18,742 nucleotides of DNA, from NCBI GenBank assembly GCA_002493085.1, contig DKXQ01000064.1, positions 1 through 18,742 of the forward strand, given 5' to 3'. Of this stretch, positions 13,070 through 18,742 are shown in pieces. The translations under genes were made by a program, and so were the position numbers. The stretch comes from Lachnoclostridium sp. UBA7122 (GTDB taxonomy: Bacteria > Bacillota > Clostridia > Lachnospirales > Lachnospiraceae). Under the pieces are notes generated by a model. The model was not told the origin of the DNA and did not search any database. It was given only the letters and a program-made list of their open reading frames with translations. Position 1 is the stretch's first letter, and every line of letters starts with the position of its first letter.

Positions 13070-14302
13070 TTATAGAAAGGTGCGTATTATATCCATACTG
13101 TCTGCCCTGCTGCCAAAAAGCACTTCTATCTTCTGCCCTGGATGCGGACAGCTGTCAATATGCATGCCTTTGTCATCCCTCATATCTTTAACACATGTTG
13201 TAATATTTATCCCGGAAGGTTTCATAATCTCAACTGTATCACCTACACTAAACTTATTCTTCTGTTCCATTGTAACATATCCATCTTCTGATATGTCCCC
13301 TGCTATTCCAAGATACGTACTGCCTTTAGTATATGTGTTATTATCATATATCTGCGAATCCTGCCCGGCAGCTCCATAGAAAAAGCCTGTTGTAAACTGT
13401 CTGTATGTGCATTTGGCAATCTCCTGCATATAATATTCTTTACGTGATTCGTATAGTGCCGGCGATTCAAAATAATCATCTATTGCCTGTCTGTAAGTTC
13501 TGGCAGTGGCTGCTACATAGAGGGCTGTTTTCATCCTTCCTTCTATCTTAAAGCTGTCAATTCCCGCATTTATAAGGTCTGGGATATGCCCTGTCATGCA
13601 CAAATCTTTTGAGTTAAATATATAAGTACCTCTGTCATTTTCCTCCACTGGCAGATATTCTCCAGGACGGTTTTCTTCCATAAGGTAATATTTCCAGCGG
13701 CATGGATGTGTACATGCACCGAGGTTTGCATCCCGTCCTGTAAAATAATTACTAAGCAGGCACCTGCCTGAATAAGATATGCACATTGCACCATGTACAA
13801 AAGCTTCTATTTCAAGACTGTCTGGAATATTGTGGCGTATCTGTTTTATCTCTTCTATTGACAGTTCTCTTGCTGCTACAACCCTTTTTGCTCCCTGCTG
13901 CTGCCAGAAAAGGTATGTCATATAATTAACATTGTTTGCCTGTGTGCTTATATGCACCTCTATATCTGGACAGACCTGTTGTGCTATTGTAAATACTCCT
14001 GGGTCAGAGATAATAAGTGCATCTGGCTTTATCTCTTTAAGTTCCTCAAAATATGTGCGTATACCGTCTAAATCCTTATTATGTGCTGTTATATTTGCTG
14101 TTACAAACACCTTTTTACCATGTTTATGTGCAAATTCTATTCCTGCCTGCATATCCTCTTTTAAAAAATTCTTTGCCCTTGCACGCAGGCCATACATACC
14201 ACCGCCTATATAAACTGCATCAGCGCCATATATTACAGCTACTTTAAGCACTTCAAGGCTGCCTGCTGGAACTAAAAGTTCAGGCTTTCCATTTGCTAAC
14301 AT
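13070..14302 (-). CDS. trhP: Peptidase U32-family protein, tRNA 5-hydroxyuridine synthase TrhP
   Basis: This 410-residue protein is a member of the U32 family, most of which are not peptidases. The signature EAFVHGAMCISYSGRCLLSNY-type block is at 166-186, with C174 and C181, and is followed by GACTHPCRW (196-203), which adds C197 and C201; these are the likely Fe-S ligands. The N-terminus PELLVPAGSLEVLKVAVIYGADAVYIGG is typical. Family knowledge: YegQ in E. coli and YrrN/YrrO in B. subtilis hydroxylate wobble U34 of tRNAs using prephenate. Here a single protein follows the methyltransferase gene. The ATG at 14302 has AAGGAGG nine bases before it; an ATG four bases closer is out of frame. The frame stays open upstream into trmR but without a ribosome site. 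Confidence 0.88.
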   Translation of the reverse strand: MLANGKPELLVPAGSLEVLKVAVIYGADAVYIGGGMYGLRARAKNFLKEDMQAGIEFAHKHGKKVFVTANITAHNKDLDGIRTYFEELKEIKPDALIISDPGVFTIAQQVCPDIEVHISTQANNVNYMTYLFWQQQGAKRVVAARELSIEEIKQIRHNIPDSLEIEAFVHGAMCISYSGRCLLSNYFTGRDANLGACTHPCRWKYYLMEENRPGEYLPVEENDRGTYIFNSKDLCMTGHIPDLINAGIDSFKIEGRMKTALYVAATARTYRQAIDDYFESPALYESRKEYYMQEIAKCTYRQFTTGFFYGAAGQDSQIYDNNTYTKGSTYLGIAGDISEDGYVTMEQKNKFSVGDTVEIMKPSGINITTCVKDMRDDKGMHIDSCPHPGQKIEVLFGSRADSMDIIRTFL

Positions 14303-14324
14303 CCATCCAGACCTCCTTAAAAAA

Positions 14325-14981
14325 TTAACCTGGATTTTTAACAGAAACTGCCACACCATCACCAACTGGCAATATAACTGTATCAAAATCCCCTGAATGT
14401 GTAAGATAATATAAATAACTGCGCATCCTTCCATGAATTGTCCTGTCACGTCTTGTTACAGCATAACGGGACTGGATTATCTCACCGTCTTTAAGTACAT
14501 TGTCAGTTACAAGTATTCCCCTGTCCTTAAGCAGCCTGTATACAGGTCCTGCAAAATTCATATACTGCCCCTTAGCTGCATCCATAAATACAAACCCATA
14601 TAATTTTTTTTGTGCCACAAGTGTTTCAAGGACTTCTGAGGCATCACCCTGGATCAGGTTTATCCGGGTTTCTTTATTATACTTTTTATAGTTTTCCAGC
14701 GCACCTTTTATACGTGCTGGTACTTTTTCTATAGTATCTATAGTAGCAGCCTGGCTGGCATACTCACTTATAAGCATACTTGAAAAACCTGTTGCTGTTC
14801 CAATTTCAAGTATAGCATCAGGGCTGGCAAATCTTAAAAGAAAGCCGAGCAGTGTCTGGACAGGGCGCTTTATAACAGGCACATTTTCACTGGCAGCTTT
14901 CTTTTCTGCCTCCTTTAAATACTGTGGTATATTCCATGAAAGTGAATCTATAAATACACCTAGCCGTTCATCAATAACCAT
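14325..14981 (-). CDS. trmR: tRNA 5-hydroxyuridine O-methyltransferase TrmR (YrrM)
   Basis: This 218-residue class I SAM-dependent O-methyltransferase has motif I ILEIGTATGFSS (57-68), an acidic residue after strand 2 (IDTIEK), and FMDAAKGQY (132-140), where D134 is the expected metal/catalytic acid of catechol-type O-methyltransferases. In B. subtilis TrmR converts 5-hydroxyuridine at tRNA position 34 to 5-methoxyuridine. The neighbouring trhP makes the substrate, which supports this role over a small-molecule methyltransferase. The ATG at 14981 gives the usual start MVIDERL. A GTG at 14999 in the same frame overlaps the preceding stop as GTGA and would add six residues. Confidence 0.88.
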   Translation of the reverse strand: MVIDERLGVFIDSLSWNIPQYLKEAEKKAASENVPVIKRPVQTLLGFLLRFASPDAILEIGTATGFSSMLISEYASQAATIDTIEKVPARIKGALENYKKYNKETRINLIQGDASEVLETLVAQKKLYGFVFMDAAKGQYMNFAGPVYRLLKDRGILVTDNVLKDGEIIQSRYAVTRRDRTIHGRMRSYLYYLTHSGDFDTVILPVGDGVAVSVKNPG

Positions 14982-14995
14982 AAATTTCCAGCCTT

Positions 14996-15388
14996 TCACT
15001 CTTTAAATGTAATCTGGTCTATAATAGTTTCATAATCCATACTTGTATTTAATGTATATATACCTGCTTTTAATATAACCTTATCTTCATCCATAAGCTT
15101 TGTTTTTGTATAAAATGCAAATCTGTTTACAATAATATTGTCTGCTTTCAGCCTCTTTGCTACATCAGACATATCATCCTCTGGCCTGACTTCAAATATC
15201 CTGTCCTGGCCAGGGGGTTCTTCTGCTACTACAGGCCCAAATATGCCATAGCAGAAATTATATCCGGAACGGCATAGGTAAAAAGTGCCATAAAATATTG
15301 TTATTATAAGCAGGCTATTTACAATAACATATAAGCTTCCTCTTAATAAAAGGAGTATATTTTTTCTGCTATCAGTCTTTTGCAGCAT
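14996..15388 (-). CDS. Short MltG/YceG-like membrane protein without catalytic domain
   Basis: This 130-residue protein has one membrane helix (about 14-38) and an extracytoplasmic part that resembles the LysM-like N-terminal subdomain of the lytic transglycosylase MltG (about 65-125: FEVRPEDDMSDVAKRLKADNII, then LKAGIYTLNTSMDYETII). MltG is about 350 residues and carries its catalytic glutamate in a C-terminal domain that is entirely missing here. The gene ends cleanly with a stop touching trmR and shows no sign of frameshift, so this is a deliberate short form. It sits where yrrL (mltG) lies in B. subtilis, just before trmR. It may bind glycan or regulate peptidoglycan assembly; enzymatic activity is not expected. 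The ATG has CCAGG six bases upstream. Confidence 0.75.
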   Translation of the reverse strand: MLQKTDSRKNILLLLRGSLYVIVNSLLIITIFYGTFYLCRSGYNFCYGIFGPVVAEEPPGQDRIFEVRPEDDMSDVAKRLKADNIIVNRFAFYTKTKLMDEDKVILKAGIYTLNTSMDYETIIDQITFKE

Positions 15389-15391
15389 AAA

Positions 15392-15742
15392 TTACCTGGC
15401 CTCCAGAAAATCTGTTTCAATTTTTATTCCCTCTAAAAACTGTTTCTGCAAATTCCGTATCATCACACAGTACTGGTGTTCTGCTGAGAAAAACTCACTT
15501 GAAATAGAATTATTCTGTAAATCATAATATTCTTTCTGAAGCTTGTTATTTTCGTGTATAAAATTCTCACTGTCAGACATCTGCATTTCAAGGCTTTTTC
15601 TATGGAACTCACCAATCCTGTTATATAATACAGGCTGTGACTTGACACGCTCTAAAAGGCTGTGATACTGGTTATACTCACTTGTTCCTTTTATAGCCTC
15701 AATAAGCTTATCCATTATTTCTTCTAATTCCAATAAAACCAT
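15392..15742 (-). CDS. YlbF/YmcA-family regulator
   Basis: This 116-residue, almost wholly helical, charged protein has the YlbF/YmcA (Com_YlbF) pattern: LEEIMDKLIEAIKGTSEYNQY, then VKSQPVLYNRIGEFHRKSLEMQ. In B. subtilis YlbF, YmcA and YaaT form the Y-complex that directs RNase Y cleavage. Here the gene follows the RNase J gene by 14 bases, which links it to RNA turnover. The start is uncertain. The ATG at 15742 abuts its AGAAAGG, and a TTG at 15733 has better spacing. The open frame extends to 15814 but would overlap the RNase J gene by 58 bases. Confidence 0.75.
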   Translation of the reverse strand: MVLLELEEIMDKLIEAIKGTSEYNQYHSLLERVKSQPVLYNRIGEFHRKSLEMQMSDSENFIHENNKLQKEYYDLQNNSISSEFFSAEHQYCVMIRNLQKQFLEGIKIETDFLEAR

Positions 15743-15756
15743 CCTTTCTGATATTG

Positions 15757-17571
15757 CTATTCCACTTCCATAATTATAGGAAGTATCATAGGATTTCTCT
15801 TCATCTTCTTCCAAAGATAATCACTAAGGCTGTCCTTTACTTCTGTTTTGATTTTTGCCCAGTCAGATACATTATTATCAAGACACCTTTCAAGTGCTGC
15901 ATATACTATGCTCTTAGCTTCATCTATAAGATACTCAGACTCGCGCACATATACAAATCCCCTTGAAACAATATCTGGTCCTGCAAGAAGCTGGTTTGTG
16001 TATTTTTCAAGCGTAAGCACAATTATAATAAGCCCGTTTTCTGATAAATGCTGCCTGTCCCTGAGTACAATATTGCCAACATCGCCGACACCGAGCCCAT
16101 CTACCATAATGCCCTGCGCCTGGACTTTTCCTACTAACATTGCACTGTCCTCTGTAATCTCAAGCATATCGCCAGATGATAATACTATAGTGTTTTCCTT
16201 TGGTATTCCAAGTTCCTGTGCAAGTTCTGCATGGTATTTAAGATGGCGGTACTCACCATGTACCGGTATTGCATATTTAGGTTTTGTAAGTGCATATATA
16301 AGCTTAATTTCTTCCTGCGACGCATGTCCTGATACATGTGTATCCTGCTCTATAACCTTTGCCCCTTTTTCAGCAAGTTCATTAATAACCTTGGAAACAG
16401 ATTTTTCATTGCCTGGAATAGGCCTTGAACTGAAAATAACTGTATCACCTGGCTCTATGGATACTTTGCGGTGGATATTTGCAGCTATCCTTGAAAGCGC
16501 TGCCATAGCTTCGCCCTGGCTTCCTGTTGTGATAAGCACCAGTTTTTCAGAAGGATAATTTTTCATCTCCTCCATATCAATCATAATGTGTTTTGGCACA
16601 GAAAGATACCCAAGTTCTGTAGCTGTAGTAATCACATTAACCATGCTCCTGCCTTCAACTACTATCTTGCGCCCATATTTTTCAGCAGAGTTGATAACCT
16701 GCTGCACACGGTCAACGTTGGAAGCAAATGTAGCAACTATTATCCGGTTTTTGGCATTATCTGCAAATATTTCATCAAATGTCCTGCCAACAGTCTTTTC
16801 TGACATTGTATATCCTGGTTTCATAACATTGGTACTGTCGCACATAAGTGCAAGCACACCTTTTTTTCCAAGTTCAGCAAACCTTTGCAAGTCTATAGTC
16901 CCGCCATTAACAGGTGTAAAATCAACCTTAAAATCACCTGTGTGTATAACTGTGCCAGCAGGCGAAAATATGGCAAGCGCTGCTGCATCAGATATACTGT
17001 GGTTTGTCCTTATAAACTCTACGCGGAAACAGCCCAGATTGACAGACTGTCCATACTTTACAACTTTACGCCTGACAGGTCTTGGAAGCACATTTTCCTT
17101 AAGCTTGTTCTCAATAAGCCCCATAGTAAGCTTTGTTGCATAAACAGGTACATTAATCTCTTTAAGGGCATATGGAAGCGCTCCTATATGGTCCTCATGC
17201 CCATGTGTAATCACAAACCCTTTTACTTTGTCACTGTTTTCCTTCAGATAACTTATATCTGGTATAACAAGGTCTATTCCCAGCATTTCGTCCCCTGGGA
17301 ATGACAGTCCGCAGTCAACAACTATAATGGAATCTTCATACTCAAACGCTGTAATGTTCATTCCAATCTGTTCCAGCCCGCCAAGTGGTATAATCTTAAG
17401 CCCATGCCCTAATACTGGCTTTTCATCTCTTTTCATAATTGTCTTTTTAAATGGTGAAATTTTTTTTTCTGCTGGTTTCACCATCTTTCTCTTCGCCGTC
17501 TTCCTGGAACTTTCCTCTGTTTCATGTATGGTTTCACCAAATAAAAGCTCTGTTTCATTTTCTTTTTTCAC
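15757..17571 (-). CDS. rnjA: Ribonuclease J
   Basis: This 604-residue metallo-beta-lactamase/beta-CASP ribonuclease has 5'-to-3' exonuclease and endonuclease activity and is central to mRNA decay in Firmicutes. The zinc motif THGHEDH is at 122-128 (H123, H125, D127, H128). Further metal ligands lie in TNHSISD and HTGDFKVD, and the beta-CASP part contains VATFASNVDRVQ and HVSGHAS. About 55 residues, rich in lysine, precede the conserved LKIIPLGGLEQIG start; B. subtilis RNase J1 lacks such an extension. The GTG at 17571 has GGCAGG eight bases before it. No better internal start was found. It shares a leftward cluster with a YlbF-family gene. Confidence 0.96.
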   Translation of the reverse strand: MKKENETELLFGETIHETEESSRKTAKRKMVKPAEKKISPFKKTIMKRDEKPVLGHGLKIIPLGGLEQIGMNITAFEYEDSIIVVDCGLSFPGDEMLGIDLVIPDISYLKENSDKVKGFVITHGHEDHIGALPYALKEINVPVYATKLTMGLIENKLKENVLPRPVRRKVVKYGQSVNLGCFRVEFIRTNHSISDAAALAIFSPAGTVIHTGDFKVDFTPVNGGTIDLQRFAELGKKGVLALMCDSTNVMKPGYTMSEKTVGRTFDEIFADNAKNRIIVATFASNVDRVQQVINSAEKYGRKIVVEGRSMVNVITTATELGYLSVPKHIMIDMEEMKNYPSEKLVLITTGSQGEAMAALSRIAANIHRKVSIEPGDTVIFSSRPIPGNEKSVSKVINELAEKGAKVIEQDTHVSGHASQEEIKLIYALTKPKYAIPVHGEYRHLKYHAELAQELGIPKENTIVLSSGDMLEITEDSAMLVGKVQAQGIMVDGLGVGDVGNIVLRDRQHLSENGLIIIVLTLEKYTNQLLAGPDIVSRGFVYVRESEYLIDEAKSIVYAALERCLDNNVSDWAKIKTEVKDSLSDYLWKKMKRNPMILPIIMEVE

Positions 17572-17589
17572 TAAAACATCCTGCCTTTC

Positions 17590-17700
17590 TAAGCTGATAA
17601 TAATTTCTATAACAAGACAGACTTAATAAACCTGTTTTATACTGTTTTTCTGGGAAAATCTTAAAACAGATGCAAAGTGTTATTAATCTGTTCTTTATAT
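17590..17700 (-). promoter_or_regulatory. Intergenic region before RNase J: weak promoter and hairpin
   Basis: On the minus strand, AACAGAT and ATCTGTT (within about 17660-17690) can form a 7-bp stem followed by TTTTAAG, a weak terminator candidate after the DUF1292 gene. Just beyond, TTAAGA and TATAAA are 17 bases apart and could start an RNase J transcript with a leader of roughly 60 bases. Both signals are marginal. Confidence 0.3.
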
Positions 17701-17708
17701 TTTATATT

Positions 17709-17981
17709 TCACATTCTAATATCAATATCATCAAGAGTCTCTTCAAAGACTTTTGAAATAGCATCAAGTTCCTGCCCGTCTTCCACTATTTCATATACGC
17801 TTTGTCCATCTTCCTCACGTATTTCTTTTAAAATAAAAGCGTTCTCTTCTCCGCTGCTTTCATCACTATCCGTAACCAGGATATAGCTGGTACCTGCTAT
17901 TTCAATTTGCCCAAGCACAGAAAAAAATATAGTACTCCCATCTTCTGAAGTAAATTCAATTATATCCTGCCTGTCTTTCAT
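17709..17981 (-). CDS. yrzB: DUF1292 family protein (YrzB-like)
   Basis: This 90-residue, very acidic protein begins with the family pattern DIIEFTSEDGSTIFFSVLGQIEIAGTSYILV and has a central acidic stretch. Its function is unknown. It is found throughout Firmicutes immediately after ireB and ruvX, as here (29 bases after ruvX). GGAGG lies nine bases before the ATG. No catalytic residues, membrane segment or signal peptide are seen. Confidence 0.9.
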   Translation of the reverse strand: MKDRQDIIEFTSEDGSTIFFSVLGQIEIAGTSYILVTDSDESSGEENAFILKEIREEDGQSVYEIVEDGQELDAISKVFEETLDDIDIRM

Positions 17982-18010
17982 TACCGGGTTCCTCCATATG
18001 CAACAGCCGC

Positions 18011-18433
18011 CTATTGGCCAAGACTGTCTAAATATCCTTGTAAAATCATAGATGCTGCAAGCTTATCTATGTACTGCTTCCGTCTGTCTTTATGTACACC
18101 GCCTTCATCTAAAACTGAATCTGCTGCTGCTGTTGTAAGCCTTTCATCCCAGAATATTATTTCAATGCCTGTGCGCCTTTCCAGATTCTTTGCAAATTCA
18201 CGTGTCTTCATGCAGCGCAGCCCTTCTGTACTATCCATGTTTAATGGCAGGCCGGTTACTATCTTTTCTATATTGTATTCTTTTATAAGAGCCTCTATTC
18301 TTGCGTATGTCTGTCTTAATTTATTTGCACGTTCTCTTTTAATTGTTTCAACAGGCTGCGCTATAAGAAGCATTTCATCACTAACTGCCACACCTACAGT
18401 TTTATCGCCATAATCTAAACCCATAATCCTCAT
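18011..18433 (-). CDS. ruvX: RuvX/YqgF family Holliday-junction resolvase-like nuclease
   Basis: This 140-residue RNase H-fold protein has D7 in MGLDYGDKTVGVAVSD, IVTGLPLNMDST (58-69), DERLTT (96-101) and a final acidic residue in QYIDKLAASMILQGYL. Family members have been linked to Holliday-junction resolution and to 16S rRNA 5'-end maturation in E. coli (YqgF). The gene follows ireB by nine bases with only a weak ribosome site (GAGTG), so it probably relies on coupling to ireB translation. It corresponds to B. subtilis yrrK. Confidence 0.94.
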   Translation of the reverse strand: MRIMGLDYGDKTVGVAVSDEMLLIAQPVETIKRERANKLRQTYARIEALIKEYNIEKIVTGLPLNMDSTEGLRCMKTREFAKNLERRTGIEIIFWDERLTTAAADSVLDEGGVHKDRRKQYIDKLAASMILQGYLDSLGQ

Positions 18434-18442
18434 ATCTGCACT

Positions 18443-18706
18443 CTAGCTTTCAAAATTATTTTTTATATAGTAATCCAGTAACAGTTCAATTATCTCATCA
18501 CGCTCTACACGTCTGATAAGACTTCTTGCCCCATTATGGCTTGTAATATAAGTCGGGTCACCTGACATAACATACCCTACTATCTGGTTTACAGGGTTAT
18601 AGCCTTTTTCCTTAAGAGCCTCATATATCATCGCAATAACGTCTTTTACTGCAAGCTCCTGGTCTTTCTGGACTTTAAAATACTGTGTATTATTAATCTC
18701 TTGCAT
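18443..18706 (-). CDS. ireB: IreB family regulatory phosphoprotein (UPF0297)
   Basis: This small helical protein matches IreB/YrzL through EALKEKGYNPVNQIVGYVMS, GDPTYITSHNGARS and RRVERDEIIELLLDYYIK. In Enterococcus faecalis IreB is phosphorylated by the PASTA kinase IreK and modulates cephalosporin resistance. I prefer the ATG at 18706 (87 residues), because it places NNT at residues 5-7 as in clostridial relatives and has GGAGG eleven bases upstream. An in-frame ATG at 18724 overlaps that site and would add six residues. It begins the leftward ireB-ruvX-DUF1292 group; its promoter lies outside the window. Confidence 0.93.
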   Translation of the reverse strand: MQEINNTQYFKVQKDQELAVKDVIAMIYEALKEKGYNPVNQIVGYVMSGDPTYITSHNGARSLIRRVERDEIIELLLDYYIKNNFES

Positions 18707-18742
18707 AAAGGTATTTGCCTCCATTCTTTCACGTACAAATCT

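Noticed and set aside
13070..14302. U32 protein as a secreted collagenase
   Set aside because: There is no signal peptide, it has Fe-S-type cysteines, and it is adjacent to trmR. The family is now linked to RNA modification.
14303..14449. Upstream extension of the trhP frame
   Set aside because: It overlaps trmR, has no ribosome site and no family similarity, whereas AAGGAGG precedes the ATG at 14302.
15848..17143. Long rightward open frames (236 and 185 codons) opposite RNase J
   Set aside because: They are antisense shadows of a well-conserved gene, rich in Ser and Ile without any family pattern and with no ribosome sites.
1..18742. CRISPR array, tRNA, rRNA or complete insertion sequence
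   Set aside because: No regularly spaced repeats, no cloverleaf or rRNA-like sequence, and no transposase frame were found on either strand by eye.

Overview
The window looks like chromosomal DNA of a low-GC anaerobic Firmicute, most likely Lachnospiraceae or a close clostridial relative. The evidence is A+T-rich codon use, strong AGGAGG-type ribosome sites, an oxygen-sensitive [FeFe]-hydrogenase, an IscR-like Rrf2 regulator, and the Firmicutes gene order ireB-ruvX-DUF1292 ... trmR-trhP. All assignments rest on reading motifs by eye; no database search was run.

Left end (1-1650): a rightward pair, an Rrf2 regulator with three cysteines and an overlapping HAD phosphatase. A gene-poor stretch follows. 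It holds the 3' end of a group II intron on the minus strand (domains V and VI, plus a 59-codon frame open only at its 3' end), a long interrupted hairpin, and a 28-bp sequence that recurs inverted at the window start.

Centre left (1651-8454, all leftward): a probable operon of a soluble PAS hybrid histidine kinase, an RNase H, an 873-residue TetM/EF-G-like translational GTPase fused to a C-terminal Rae1/YacP-like NYN nuclease domain, and an iron-type alcohol dehydrogenase. The GTPase-nuclease fusion is the most interesting object here: it joins a ribosome A-site GTPase to the fold of a known ribosome-associated A-site mRNA endonuclease.

Centre (8455-12918): a group B-like [FeFe]-hydrogenase with its own promoter and an inverted repeat over the -10 box. 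Next is a two-gene leftward unit of a 4HBT thioesterase and an arylsulfotransferase-fold protein that appears to lack the catalytic residues. Its promoter carries a perfect 18-bp palindrome. A rightward cold-shock protein gene is divergent from this unit.

Right end (13037-18742, all leftward): a conserved housekeeping cluster of ireB, ruvX, DUF1292, RNase J, a YlbF-family protein, a short MltG-like membrane protein without a catalytic domain, trmR and trhP. It links cell-envelope signalling, RNA turnover and tRNA wobble-uridine modification. Both genes of the 5-methoxyuridine pathway (hydroxylase and methyltransferase) lie side by side. No tRNA, rRNA, CRISPR array or complete insertion sequence was seen.
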